Shown here one piece after another: positions 17,651 through 26,959 of a DNA stretch of 64,000 nucleotides (the first letter of the stretch is position 1; each line of letters starts with the position of its first letter). This DNA is from Oscillospiraceae bacterium (GTDB lineage: Bacteria; Bacillota; Clostridia; Oscillospirales; SIG627). The stretch spans positions 62,001 to 126,000 of the forward strand of contig JAYFRN010000001.1 of the NCBI GenBank assembly GCA_034925865.1. The letters are read 5' to 3'. The translations under genes and the position numbers were made by a program. The notes under the pieces are model-generated. The model saw only the letters and a list, made by a program, of their open reading frames with translations. It ran no database searches and was not told the origin of the DNA.

Positions 17651-18856
17651 TCATATAAGATTGTAAAATTTAGATATTTCGGCTTCGTTTGAGAGCATTT
17701 CGCTTTGCAGCGATTTCACAAGAGAATCAGATAAAGCGTCGTCGGTGAGGAGCATTTCAAGCTTTTCCGAAAGATCGGTTTCCTCAAATGAGGATATCAG
17801 CCCGAGTTTTCCGCTACGTAGCTGTTCGGCTGCCGAAAGATAATCACATACTACAATAGGCTTTGACAGAATTTTTGCTTCTTCCACAGAAATCGGTTTT
17901 CCCTCAAATCTTGAAGGTTGGGCGTACACATCGCATTTTTTTATAAACGGATATGGGTTGGGATATGCTCCCATAAAGACGAAGCTGTCCGCGACGCCGT
18001 ATTCCTCCGCGAGCAGAGACAGATTCTTTTTATATTCGTTATCACCTTCGCCTATCACATACCATTTTGCATCTATACCGTCGGTACGCAGATGCTTCAA
18101 TGCGCGGATGGCAAGATCAAATCCCTTTTGAAAAGTTATTCTACCTACGGATAAGATGCGTTTTCCCTGATAATCAGGGTCGGGAAATATGGCCGGTTCG
18201 TCCGCCATTATTTTTATTGCGGAAGGAGAATTGATATTTTCGATAACAACGCATTTTCCGGACAGCTCTGGAAGAGACTTTTTTAATGCGTCGTCCACCG
18301 TGGACGAAACGTTTACAATTGAGTCGCATCTTTTAAAGTATGGCAGATATATCGAATCGTCTCTTTTCGGATGAGCATAGTCGAAATGCATCCATGTTAT
18401 ATATTTATCGGCTTTTACTTTATCGAGCATATAAAACATAGTCCTGTCGCCCCAGTAAGCCACGGCAACATCGAATTTTTCATCGATTGCCGGAAGATAA
18501 TCCATAAGTCGTATCCAGAGACGGGTGGCGTCGGATGAAACATTTTCAGGATGAAGCATAATTTTTATATAATATGGAAGTACGGTAAAAGCTGTAAACG
18601 GATTTTTCCTTATGAAGGTATTATAAATATTACCACGTGCGTTTTTACCGGATTGTAAGAAATGATCACCATAATTATTTATTTCTATGATCTTAAGCTT
18701 ATTAGGAAGGAGCTTTAAAAAAGGTCCTTTCTTTTTTGCCAGAAGGAGAGTCGCGTCGTATTTATCAAAATCGAATGTGTTTATAAACGAGACAAAGCTT
18801 TTTTCCGTTCCGGCGCAATTCATAGTGATGCCTATGAAGAGTATTTTCTTTTTCAT
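17651..18856 (-). CDS. Glycosyltransferase family 4-like
   Basis: 401 residues, GT-B fold retaining glycosyltransferase. The C-terminal nucleotide-sugar domain shows V-G-R-I-T-F-Q-K-G-F-D (~238), G-E-G-D-N-E-Y (~270) and the E-x7-E motif R-F-E-G-K-P-I-S-V-E-E (~338). The N-terminal acceptor domain starts with I-G-I-T-M-N-C-A-G-T-E. Probably adds a sugar to a surface polymer or lipid on the cytoplasmic face; donor and acceptor unknown. Starts within the stop of the upstream transporter gene (4-bp overlap), so the two are coupled. Confidence 0.87.
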   Translation of the reverse strand: MKKKILFIGITMNCAGTEKSFVSFINTFDFDKYDATLLLAKKKGPFLKLLPNKLKIIEINNYGDHFLQSGKNARGNIYNTFIRKNPFTAFTVLPYYIKIMLHPENVSSDATRLWIRLMDYLPAIDEKFDVAVAYWGDRTMFYMLDKVKADKYITWMHFDYAHPKRDDSIYLPYFKRCDSIVNVSSTVDDALKKSLPELSGKCVVIENINSPSAIKIMADEPAIFPDPDYQGKRILSVGRITFQKGFDLAIRALKHLRTDGIDAKWYVIGEGDNEYKKNLSLLAEEYGVADSFVFMGAYPNPYPFIKKCDVYAQPSRFEGKPISVEEAKILSKPIVVCDYLSAAEQLRSGKLGLISSFEETDLSEKLEMLLTDDALSDSLVKSLQSEMLSNEAEISKFYNLI

Positions 18857-20178
18857 TGATTATCATCCTTGTCTGAAACGTATTTATGGCGTCCGGCTTT
18901 CCAGAAACGGGCGCCAGCAAGAGTGACGGCGAAGCCTGCGGCCGCGACTGCGATCCAGCTGTATACTGCCGCGTTCCATCCGTAAGCGGAGGATATTTTT
19001 CCTATTGTAACGCCGGAAACGGCGCTTGCGGCATACGAGCATGCGTCGAGAAAGCCGGTAATGCTTGAAGATCGTCCAACGGAAGAAAATTCAAGCGGAA
19101 TATAAGTAAGAAACATTGTATTGGCTCCGAGCATGGCTGATGTTGAAATCGCAATAAGAATGACCGTTAAAACAGGGCCGAATGAACCGACAAGACATAA
19201 CAGCGCAAATGACGCGGCACTGATCCCAAAAAGCAGAGCGGATGTTGTCATTTCGTTATTGAAATACCTGTTGTTCAGTTTTATCGCAATATACGCGCCC
19301 GGCAGATTTATTATCGGCAGAATGACAGAAATAAGAGAAGCGGAGGACGGAGAAAGCGAAAAGCTGTCCGAAATAAGAGAAGGAACCCAAAGAGTTACTC
19401 CGTCCTTCAAAACGCCGTTGAATAATATTGAAAGTATGGTAAAAACCAACCCTGTTGATGCGATCAGTGTGAAAAGCCCCGGCGTTTGGTCGGAAGCCCC
19501 GGATATATTATCGCCGTTTCTGGTTTTGCTGTTGTCGTGAGAAATGCGTTCCGGTTTTAATACGGATGCCGAACGGTAAAAAATTAAAAACCATACGATG
19601 GAAAAGGCGATAAGAAGTGAGCCGCATGCATAGAATACCGAGTTCCATCCGTATGCGGATAATAAAAGCGAGCTTAAAAGATAACTGAGCACCGTACCGG
19701 CGGGGATCGTCGCGGAAATGTTTATAGCTACTTTGGATTTGACGCTGCCTGTCAGATATTCGGCAATGCATTTCACAATAGGAGCCCAAAGCATCGAGCT
19801 GAAATATCCGGCGAGGCACCAGAAACCCAGTATAAAGTATTTTGAAGATGGGAAAGAAGAGGACAATCCGACACAGATATTACATATGCCTGAAAAAAAC
19901 AATCCTATTCCTATCATCGCGCCGGGATCTGTTCTGTCGCCGAGGAATCCGTTTATAAACTGACCTATACCGTAGAAAATCAAGAATCCGGTGCCGGTAA
20001 GGCCGGCAAACGCCGAATTGAAAACACCTTCAGCCGCCATGGCCGGTATACATGCTGAAAAATCAAGCCTCCCTATATAGCTGACGCAGTATGAGATGCA
20101 GAGCATCACACCGAGTATCGTGGCCTGTTTTCTTTTTTCGGGAGAAATAGCGGAATCGGTTTGTGATAATAAAGACAT
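18853..20178 (-). CDS. MFS transporter, organophosphate:phosphate antiporter (GlpT/UhpT)-like
   Basis: 441 residues with about 12 transmembrane helices in two six-helix halves separated by a charged loop (~200-225). The first half has the I-G-R-L-D-F-S-A and F-I-N-G-F-L-G-D-R-T-D-P features of the OPA family (GlpT/UhpT), which exchange sugar or glycerol phosphates for phosphate. Specificity is unclear and a general MFS role is possible. It is translationally coupled to the glycosyltransferase downstream. Transcribed divergently from dppA. Confidence 0.82.
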   Translation of the reverse strand: MSLLSQTDSAISPEKRKQATILGVMLCISYCVSYIGRLDFSACIPAMAAEGVFNSAFAGLTGTGFLIFYGIGQFINGFLGDRTDPGAMIGIGLFFSGICNICVGLSSSFPSSKYFILGFWCLAGYFSSMLWAPIVKCIAEYLTGSVKSKVAINISATIPAGTVLSYLLSSLLLSAYGWNSVFYACGSLLIAFSIVWFLIFYRSASVLKPERISHDNSKTRNGDNISGASDQTPGLFTLIASTGLVFTILSILFNGVLKDGVTLWVPSLISDSFSLSPSSASLISVILPIINLPGAYIAIKLNNRYFNNEMTTSALLFGISAASFALLCLVGSFGPVLTVILIAISTSAMLGANTMFLTYIPLEFSSVGRSSSITGFLDACSYAASAVSGVTIGKISSAYGWNAAVYSWIAVAAAGFAVTLAGARFWKAGRHKYVSDKDDNQ

Positions 20179-20272
20179 TGATTTTCAATATACCTTTACG
20201 GGCATCATATTTTTATACTATAAATATAGCTTAATAAAAACTATGAAGTTATATAATTCTCGACGATTGAGG

Positions 20273-20301
20273 TTGCAATTTTTCTTTCGCTATTATATAA
20301 T
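20273..20301 (+). promoter_or_regulatory. Sigma-A promoter ahead of the DppA-like gene
   Basis: -35 TTGCAA (20273-20278), 17-bp spacer, -10 TATAAT (20296-20301), 73 bp upstream of the ATG. Confidence 0.6.
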
Positions 20302-20374
20302 AGATTAATGAAAATGTAAAGTCATTTCGCTATTTTGATATGAAGGAGTTAATTCCGGAGGATGGGAATTATAC

Positions 20375-21187
20375 ATGAACAAAATGAAATACTTTATCAG
20401 CGCCGATATAGAAGGCACCTGCGGTGCTACCGCGTGGACAGAAACTGAATACGGAGATAAACCGTATGATTATCTTCAGTCACAGATGATTCGCGAAGTC
20501 TCGGCTGTTTGTGAGGCAATTAACGCTAAGCGCGCCGAATCAGAAATTATTGTCAGAGATTCTCATGACAGCGCCCGCAATCTTGACCCTATGAGCTTAC
20601 CGCAAAACGCGAAAATAATCCGCGGATGGTCAGGTGATCCTTATAAAATGATGACAGGCGTGGATATTTTCCGTCCGGACGGAGTATTTTACACGGGATA
20701 TCACGCTCCCGCGGGAACAAGTGGAAATCCGTTGGCGCATACGATGAACACCCGAAATTTCATTGTTAAACTCAACGGCGATATCATGAGCGAATTCATG
20801 CTCAATACATATACAGCGGCATATTTCGGAGTGCCGGTGCTTTTCATAAGCGGTGATGAAACGATATGTTCATTAGCTAAAAAGCTGGTTCCTGCTATTA
20901 CCGCCGTTCCTCTCAATAAAGGACTTGGCAATGCTTCGATATCCGTCAATCCGAAAACCGCTCTTGAAATGATTAAAAACGGAGTTGCCTCCGCACTTGA
21001 GGCTGATTACGGCAGATGCTTCCCGAATATACCGGATAAATTTACGGTGGAGACGACATATCGCGAGCATTACCGCGCTTTAAATGCGTCATATTTCCCC
21101 GGAGCAATAAAATCTGGAGAATACAGTGTCGAATATTCCGCTCATGATTATCTTGATGTGCTTCGCTTTTTCCTGTTTACCCTGTAA
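20375..21187 (+). CDS. dppA: D-aminopeptidase, M55 family (DppA-like)
   Basis: 270-residue cytoplasmic zinc peptidase. S-A-D-I-E-G-T near residues 9-15 gives the metal-binding D-x-E; further ligands are in R-D-S-H-D-S-A, Y-H-A-P-A-G..H-T-M and the S-G-D-E loop, matching DppA of Bacillus, a decameric D-aminopeptidase that frees D-Ala from D-amino-acid peptides. Likely used for recycling cell-wall peptides. A GGAGG site lies 12 bp before the ATG; M4 is a less well placed alternative. No peptide transporter genes follow, unlike the dpp operon of Bacillus. Confidence 0.88.
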   Translation: MNKMKYFISADIEGTCGATAWTETEYGDKPYDYLQSQMIREVSAVCEAINAKRAESEIIVRDSHDSARNLDPMSLPQNAKIIRGWSGDPYKMMTGVDIFRPDGVFYTGYHAPAGTSGNPLAHTMNTRNFIVKLNGDIMSEFMLNTYTAAYFGVPVLFISGDETICSLAKKLVPAITAVPLNKGLGNASISVNPKTALEMIKNGVASALEADYGRCFPNIPDKFTVETTYREHYRALNASYFPGAIKSGEYSVEYSAHDYLDVLRFFLFTL

Positions 21188-21272
21188 CTTTAATGTCTTT
21201 ACCGGACTGCCGCAATTTCTCAATGCCGGAAACGGCAAAACTCAGCTATGATGGAAAGGACATGCCATTCTA

Positions 21273-22175
21273 ATGAAAAGAAGCAAGATTAAAATATCAA
21301 TTATCCTTGCCGCCGTCATATGCTTGTGCTTTTTATTTGTTATCTGTGCGTCTGCTGATGTCGGAAACTTCAACGATTGGGGCGACGGAGGAGGAAGCGA
21401 TTGGGGCGGTGACTGGAGCGGCGGCGGAGACAGCTTTATTACCGATATGTTTTGGAACACCGGCTCCGGTGGAAATGGGATTTCGGTAATAGGTATTATT
21501 ATCTTCGTTGTCGTTGTATTTGTTATTATAAAAAGATCAAAAGGCAATACGAGGACGGGAACATTTACCCCGGGCACTCCCGTACAGATGATGCCCAGCC
21601 TTCCGGTAAACAGAAACGACGCCATAGAGGCCGAGATTAAACAAAAGGATCCTGAATTCACAAGCGAAAAAGCCGTCGGATACGCCAACGAAGTTTTTGT
21701 CAAGCTTCAGGAGGCATGGACAAAGCGCGACTGGCATATAGTAAGGGTTTTTGAATCTGAAGCTTTGTTCAACGTACACAACGCGCAGCTTGATGAATAT
21801 AAGCGCAACAAACAGACAAACGTTATCGAACGCGTATGCGTAAACAACAGTTACCTGTGCGGATATCAGAATGACGGTACGAAGGAACGGCTTGACATAT
21901 TCCTCGAGGCCGCAATGAACGATTATCTTACAGATGATCTGACCGGCAAGGTAGTTAAGGGCAACAAAGATACTCGTTACACAATGAGATACAAGCTTGA
22001 ATTTATTCGCTCCAGCGGAGTAAAAACATCTGTATCGCAGCAGACGACGACAAATTGTCCGAATTGCGGCGCTCCGACCGAAATAACAAGCTCAGGTCAA
22101 TGTGAATATTGCCATTCGGTCATTACAACAGGCGATCACGGATGGGTATTGAACCGTATGGAACGCGTCAGATAA
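21273..22175 (+). CDS. Tim44-like domain membrane protein with C-terminal zinc ribbon
   Basis: 300 residues. Signal-anchor-like hydrophobic start (1-28), a Gly/Asp/Trp-rich low-complexity stretch (~32-60), a second hydrophobic helix (~70-92), then a Tim44-like domain (~115-235) and a C-terminal zinc ribbon (C-P-N-C-G ... C-E-Y-C). Tim44-like domains of bacteria are membrane-associated; here it is followed by an SPFH/zinc-ribbon gene, a pairing like the ydjH-ydjI part of the Bacillus PspA-associated operon. The comparison is from memory of family architecture. Precise role unknown. Confidence 0.83.
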   Translation: MKRSKIKISIILAAVICLCFLFVICASADVGNFNDWGDGGGSDWGGDWSGGGDSFITDMFWNTGSGGNGISVIGIIIFVVVVFVIIKRSKGNTRTGTFTPGTPVQMMPSLPVNRNDAIEAEIKQKDPEFTSEKAVGYANEVFVKLQEAWTKRDWHIVRVFESEALFNVHNAQLDEYKRNKQTNVIERVCVNNSYLCGYQNDGTKERLDIFLEAAMNDYLTDDLTGKVVKGNKDTRYTMRYKLEFIRSSGVKTSVSQQTTTNCPNCGAPTEITSSGQCEYCHSVITTGDHGWVLNRMERVR

Positions 22176-22251
22176 AATGAAATAATTCAAAACAAAACAG
22201 AAAAGCAAAATCGGTTGATTATAATAATTATGAAAGGGCAGAGCAGAAAAA

Positions 22252-23547
22252 ATGGGATTAATCAAAGCCGCGATTTCGAGCATCGGAAGTGTATTCGGAG
22301 ATCAATGGCTTGACGCAGTGAAATGCGAAGACCTCGGAAACGAAATACTAATGAAGCGCAAAATCGATCAAAAGGGAAGAAGTATTATCTCCAAAGGCAG
22401 CAGAATAATAGTAAATCCCGGACAAATAGCTCTTATAGTAGATAACGGAGCTGTAAAGGATGCAACAGCTGAGCCGGGAGCATTCACATTTGACGATTCC
22501 ACCTCCCCGAGCTTTTTCGGAGGAGATTTCGGACCTGTCTTTAAAGAAATGTGGGAAAGATTCAAGTTCGGCGGAGCAATTTCAAAACAACAGGCCGTTT
22601 ATTTCTTTAACGCGAAGGAAATTCTCGATAATAAATTCGGAACTGCTACGCCGATTCCATATTCAGACTGGGGGCATCCTACGTTCAATCCGAGAACTCA
22701 GTCGCTTTACGGAATGGCCGTCAATATCCGCATGTACGGAAAATACACATTTAAAATAAACAATCCCTTTGAGTTGTTGAGGAAAATCGCCGGAAACGCA
22801 GAGACATATTCCAAATCAGAGCTTGTCGATCAGATGACCAGCGAATTTCTCGCCTCGATGCAAAGTACGCTTAATTTGCTCGGTACGGCGGAGAATAAAA
22901 TACCGGCGCTCGATCTCCCCAGCAAGAGCGAGCAGATCGTCAACAGCATGCATGAAAAAAGCTTTGACGAAGCGATTAAAGCGCGCGGTATCGAGATAGT
23001 GTCAGTCGCTGTGCAAAGCGTGTCCTTCGATGATGAGTCCAAGAAGAAAATCGATCAGTACGAGCTTTCGGATCCTCTTTCCCAGAGCGCTTATCTTGCT
23101 CATTCTCAGGGCGAAGCTCTCAAAAATGCCGCTTCAAATCCGTCCGGCGGCGGGAGCACAATGATGGGGATGGGAATCGGTTTCGGAGCAATGGGCGTCA
23201 ATCCGATGTCTACAATGCAGCAGGGATCGCAGAACCAGATGCAGACCGGAGAGCAGATCGCGGCTGCGCTGAAGTCAAATGAAACGGCTTCATCATCCGC
23301 CGCCGACACCTGGAAATGTATCTGCGGAGCCGAAAGTAAAGGTAAATTTTGTACTCAATGCGGTGCAAAGCGTCCTGAATCTAAAATCGGGAAAACTTGG
23401 AAATGCGCCTGCGGAGCCGAAAACAGCGGTAAATTCTGCAGCGAATGCGGAGCCAAAATGCCGCCCGAAAAGCTCAAATGTTCTAAATGCGGTGCGGAGC
23501 TTGAACCGGGGACGAAATTCTGCCCGGAATGCGGCGCAAAAGCGTAA
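22252..23547 (+). CDS. SPFH-domain protein with three C-terminal zinc ribbons (YdjI-like)
   Basis: 431 residues. N-terminal SPFH/virion-core-like domain (about 30-265: I-V-N-P-G-Q-I-A-L-I-V-D-N-G and G-R-Y-T-F-K-style strands), a Gly/Met/Gln-rich linker (~290-325) and three consecutive zinc ribbons (C-I-C-G..C-T-Q-C-G; C-A-C-G..C-S-E-C-G; C-S-K-C-G..C-P-E-C-G). Resembles Bacillus YdjI, which clusters with membrane-stress proteins. No transmembrane helix, so it is probably recruited to the membrane by the Tim44-like neighbour. GAAAGGGCAG ribosome site. Confidence 0.87.
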   Translation: MGLIKAAISSIGSVFGDQWLDAVKCEDLGNEILMKRKIDQKGRSIISKGSRIIVNPGQIALIVDNGAVKDATAEPGAFTFDDSTSPSFFGGDFGPVFKEMWERFKFGGAISKQQAVYFFNAKEILDNKFGTATPIPYSDWGHPTFNPRTQSLYGMAVNIRMYGKYTFKINNPFELLRKIAGNAETYSKSELVDQMTSEFLASMQSTLNLLGTAENKIPALDLPSKSEQIVNSMHEKSFDEAIKARGIEIVSVAVQSVSFDDESKKKIDQYELSDPLSQSAYLAHSQGEALKNAASNPSGGGSTMMGMGIGFGAMGVNPMSTMQQGSQNQMQTGEQIAAALKSNETASSSAADTWKCICGAESKGKFCTQCGAKRPESKIGKTWKCACGAENSGKFCSECGAKMPPEKLKCSKCGAELEPGTKFCPECGAKA

Positions 23548-23568
23548 ATACAGAAAGTGAATTTAAAT

Positions 23569-24171
23569 ATGAACGTATATAAAATCAAATCAAAGGCAGA
23601 GCCGTGCTTTTGCGGTGTTGAAAAAGCATACATTGATAATTCAGTCTGGGACAGGGATTACCGCCCTCTGACATACGCTCAGATAATCCTTGTTCCCGAT
23701 GATGCTTTTTATATAAAACTGACCTGCCATGAGTCAAATCCGCTCAGCAGATATACAAAGTTTTATGATCCCGTTTACACCGACAGCTGTATGGAGTTTT
23801 TCGCGAATTTCGCTCCTGAAAAATCAAAGCTGTTTATTAACTGTGAAATGAATTCGCTCGGCACCTCGCTTATAGGCGTAGGCGAAGAAAGACATAACAG
23901 AAAAAAGCTGTCAGAGTTTACAGACATTCTTCCACAGGTAGAAGCCGTGCGCGAAGATGACCGTTGGTCTGTCACGATGAGATTCGAGCTTGAGACAATT
24001 TATAAAATATACGGTAAAATTGATTTTACGCCCGGATATGAATTTAAAGGCAATTTGTACAAATGCGGCGATGACACTCCCGTGCTTCATCATTTAATGT
24101 GGAATCCGGTTGAAACAGAAAAGCCGGATTTTCACAGACCGGATTTCTTCGGTGAACTCATAATAGAGTAA
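23569..24171 (+). CDS. CBM9/DOMON-like carbohydrate-binding domain protein
   Basis: About 200 residues of beta-sandwich type resembling carbohydrate-binding family 9-like domains (W-D-R-D-Y-R-P-L-T-Y-A-Q; V-Y-T-D-S-C-M-E-F-F; G-Y-E-F-K-G-N-L-Y-K-C-G-D; H-H-L-M-W-N-P near the end). No signal peptide, so it appears to be cytoplasmic, which is odd for a glycan-binding fold. I use the ATG at 23569; a GTG 12 bp upstream is the alternative. Set between SPFH genes; its link to them is unclear. Confidence 0.75.
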   Translation: MNVYKIKSKAEPCFCGVEKAYIDNSVWDRDYRPLTYAQIILVPDDAFYIKLTCHESNPLSRYTKFYDPVYTDSCMEFFANFAPEKSKLFINCEMNSLGTSLIGVGEERHNRKKLSEFTDILPQVEAVREDDRWSVTMRFELETIYKIYGKIDFTPGYEFKGNLYKCGDDTPVLHHLMWNPVETEKPDFHRPDFFGELIIE

Positions 24172-24177
24172 ACATAA

Positions 24178-24207
24178 GGCGGCTTTGTGAAAAATCCCAA
24201 AGCCGCC
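24178..24207. terminator. Perfect hairpin between CBM-like and HflK-like genes
   Basis: GGCGGCTTT and AAAGCCGCC pair across a 12-nt loop just after the CBM9-like stop codon; the following sequence is AT-rich without a T run, so it may be an attenuator or mRNA-processing element rather than a full terminator. Confidence 0.5.
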
Positions 24208-24234
24208 ATAATTAAAACAAGAAAGGTAAGAATA

Positions 24235-25188
24235 ATGAACGGAAACTATAATTTCGGCGGTTCATATGCGAAAAAGCCGATTAATTTCGATAAAGAAAAA
24301 TTCAAAAAAATAGCAATCACTGTTGTGATCGTGGTGCTTGCTCTGATATTGCTCTCAACATGCTGGTATACAGTAAAGGATTATCAGGGGGCAGTCATTA
24401 CCACATTCGGAAAAGCCACTGGGACCGCTTCGGCCGGAATACATTTCAAGTTGCCGTTTGGCATCCAGAAGGTAAAGCTTGTCGATGTCAACAATATCAA
24501 AAAAATAGAAATCGGGTACTCAAGCAGCGGTGAAGCTGTCGAATCCGAAAGTAAAATGATAACAGGCGATTATAATATAGTAAATGTCGATTTTGTAGTC
24601 GAATACAAAATATCCGATCCTGTTAAGTTTTTATTTGCTTCAAAACAGCCTGAGTTGATTCTCAAAAATCTTTCACAAAGTCAGATAAGAAATGTCATTG
24701 GCTCATATAACGTAGACAGCGTTCTTACGGACAAAAAGCTTGAAATACAGCTGGAAATCAAAGACCTCATTACAGAAGAGCTGTCTAAATATGATATCGG
24801 ACTTATTCTTCTTAATGTGCTTATTCAGGATGCTGAAGCTCCGACCGATGCTGTCAGTCAGGCATTTAAAAACGTGGAGGCGGCAAGACAGGGAATGGAG
24901 ACCGCAATAAACGAAGCCAACGCATATCAGAATAAAATGATTCCGGAGGCAGAGGCCCAAGCTGACAAGCTTCTGCAGAATGCCCAGTATCTCAAAGAAA
25001 AGAGAATAAACGAAGCGCACGAGCAGGTTGCGATGTTTGAAGCTATGTACAGCGAGTATAACCTCAATCCCGATATAACACGTGCGAGAATGTATTACGA
25101 GGCAATCGAAACCGCGCTGCCCGGAGTTAAAATTATCATCAACACTTCCGACGGCAGCGATATATTCAAGTTCATGCCGCTAGAATGA
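24235..25188 (+). CDS. HflK-like SPFH/band-7 membrane protein
   Basis: I choose the ATG at 24235 behind GAAAGGTAAG (317 residues); an upstream GTG lies inside the hairpin at 24178-24207. One transmembrane helix (~22-42) follows a Gly/Asn-rich N-terminus, then an SPFH domain (~45-210; D-Y-Q-G-A-V-I-T-T-F-G-K) and a long coiled coil rich in E/A/Q (~215-285). HflK/HflC complexes in bacteria form membrane cages around FtsH; this gene and the next form such a pair. No ftsH is nearby. Confidence 0.85.
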   Translation: MNGNYNFGGSYAKKPINFDKEKFKKIAITVVIVVLALILLSTCWYTVKDYQGAVITTFGKATGTASAGIHFKLPFGIQKVKLVDVNNIKKIEIGYSSSGEAVESESKMITGDYNIVNVDFVVEYKISDPVKFLFASKQPELILKNLSQSQIRNVIGSYNVDSVLTDKKLEIQLEIKDLITEELSKYDIGLILLNVLIQDAEAPTDAVSQAFKNVEAARQGMETAINEANAYQNKMIPEAEAQADKLLQNAQYLKEKRINEAHEQVAMFEAMYSEYNLNPDITRARMYYEAIETALPGVKIIINTSDGSDIFKFMPLE

Positions 25189-25247
25189 ATCATAAAAAAA
25201 TAACACACACATGTGAACAATAAAAAGAAGAAAGGCATAATATACAA

Positions 25248-26138
25248 ATGAAAACAAAGAATAAAGTCGGCATTACGATTCTTGCGGTGGCCATAATCGC
25301 CGGAATAATCGCTTTAATGAGCTTTTATACTGTAAATGAAAACGAATATGCCTGCGTGGTCAGGTTTTCGAAAATAATAAAAGTTGCCTCAGAATCCGGG
25401 ATTTATTTCAAAGCACCTTTTCTTGACGAAGTAAGCATATATCCGAAGACAGTTATACTATACGATATTAAGCCGTCGGAGGTCTTGACTTCGGATAAAA
25501 AATCGATGATTGTGGATAGTTATATACTCTGGAAAATAACCGATCCCATACTCTTTTATAAAACTCTTCAGACAACCAACGAAGCCGAAGTCAGAATAGA
25601 CAATACCACCTTTAACGCGCTTAAAACAACCATGGGTAATATAGAGCAAAACTCTGTAATTAACCAGGAAAATGCGGGTGAGCGCAACGAGCTTTATAAA
25701 AAGATCAACGATCAGGTGGCCGAATCCGCGAAGCAATACGGAATCGAAATTGTCGATGTAAAAATAAAACGGCTTGATCTTCCGAATGAAAACGAGGCCG
25801 CGGTATTCACCAGAATGATATCCGAAAGAAACCAGATGGCCGCAAAATATACTGCCGACGGTGAGAAGCAGGCTACGATGATCAAAAACGACGTAGATAA
25901 AAAAGTGAATATCACAATATCAAACGCAGAAGCTGAAGCTGCACGCATTGAAGCCGAGGGCGAAAATGAATATATGAAAATCCTTGCTGCCGCATATGAT
26001 ACGGACGATAAAAAAAGCTTTTATACATTCCTGCGTTCTATAGAAGCGCTTAAAGCGACGTTGAACGGCGAAAACAAAACGGTTATATTTGACGCCGACA
26101 GCGAGCTTGCTACGGTGCTTAAGGGGTATATCAAATAA
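25248..26138 (+). CDS. HflC-like SPFH/band-7 membrane protein
   Basis: 296 residues. N-terminal transmembrane helix (~7-28), SPFH domain (~30-195; N-E-Y-A-C-V-V-R-F and L-T-S-D-K-K-S-M-I-V-D), and a C-terminal helical region with the family I-S-E-R-N-Q-M-A-A-K-Y-x-A-D-G-E-K pattern (~205-225). Partner of the preceding HflK-like protein; both are similar in length, whereas classic HflK is longer. GAAAGG ribosome site. Likely subunit of a membrane microdomain or protease-regulating complex. Confidence 0.87.
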   Translation: MKTKNKVGITILAVAIIAGIIALMSFYTVNENEYACVVRFSKIIKVASESGIYFKAPFLDEVSIYPKTVILYDIKPSEVLTSDKKSMIVDSYILWKITDPILFYKTLQTTNEAEVRIDNTTFNALKTTMGNIEQNSVINQENAGERNELYKKINDQVAESAKQYGIEIVDVKIKRLDLPNENEAAVFTRMISERNQMAAKYTADGEKQATMIKNDVDKKVNITISNAEAEAARIEAEGENEYMKILAAAYDTDDKKSFYTFLRSIEALKATLNGENKTVIFDADSELATVLKGYIK

Positions 26139-26160
26139 TTTCAGAAGGACTTCTTTACTT

Positions 26161-26763
26161 ATGAAATCGCTATTTCGGCCGAGGGTTTCCGAGCTGAAAC
26201 GTATTTTTACCGATATTCCGGTTCTTGATACCGACAGGCTTATTTTAAGAAAAATCTCGGTTACAGATGCCGCCGATATGTATGAATATTCAAAAAATCC
26301 AAATGTAACACGTTATCTTACATGGTCTCCGCATGAGGATGAAGAATACACAAGGCGTTATATAAAATATCTGCAGGGTCAATATATGTCCGGCGAATTT
26401 TACGACTGGGGACTTGAGCTCAAAGAAAACGGGAAAATGATAGGCACCTGCGGCTTTACGTCCATAAATGAACGTGACCGTTCCGCCGAAGTCGGATATG
26501 TGATCAACGAAAGCTATTGGCACAAAGGCTACGCGACAGAAGCGTTAAAAAAAGTCATTGCCTTTGGCTTTGACCATATGCTCCTTAAAAGGATAGAGGC
26601 AAAGCACATTGAAGGCAATGACATGTCGGCTTCCGTAATGAAAAAATGCGGTATGAAGCTTGACGGGATCCTGCGTGATTCCATGTATATAAAGGGCGAA
26701 TATAAAACAATACATGTGTATTCGATCATCAGAGAAGAATATTTGTATAATGATATCCGCTGA
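26161..26763 (+). CDS. GNAT acetyltransferase, RimJ/RimL type
   Basis: The ATG at 26161 behind AGAAGGAC gives 200 residues; an earlier in-frame Met lies inside hflC-like coding sequence. The GNAT fold shows L-D-T-D-R-L-I-L-R-K (~24), A-E-V-G-Y-V-I-N-E-S-Y-W-H-K-G-Y-A-T-E-A (~105-124, acetyl-CoA loop) and V-M-K-K-C-G-M-K-L-D-G-I-L-R-D (~160-175), the RimJ/RimL hallmark. Acetylates an N-terminal or small-molecule amine; substrate unknown. Co-directional with the SPFH genes, 22 bp away. Confidence 0.87.
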   Translation: MKSLFRPRVSELKRIFTDIPVLDTDRLILRKISVTDAADMYEYSKNPNVTRYLTWSPHEDEEYTRRYIKYLQGQYMSGEFYDWGLELKENGKMIGTCGFTSINERDRSAEVGYVINESYWHKGYATEALKKVIAFGFDHMLLKRIEAKHIEGNDMSASVMKKCGMKLDGILRDSMYIKGEYKTIHVYSIIREEYLYNDIR

Positions 26764-26899
26764 AGCGGTGTTTTGTCCGCGAGTATACAGCAGTCAAACC
26801 CTTAAAAGATGTCAAAGTTTTTATGTTATCCGGGAAGCCGTCCGATATATAATACCTGAAAGCTCTTAAACATATCTATCGTATTTCTGAAAAAATTGT

Positions 26900-26931
26900 A
26901 CAGCCGGCATGACACAAGGCATGCCGGCTGT
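26900..26931 (-). terminator. Terminator of the SleB-like gene
   Basis: A perfect 12-bp stem (ACAGCCGGCATG / CATGCCGGCTGT) around an 8-nt loop, followed on the minus strand by ACAATTTTTTC. It may also stop readthrough from the acetyltransferase side. Confidence 0.85.
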
Positions 26932-26959
26932 GATTAATGTCCGTTTTACATATGAATTA

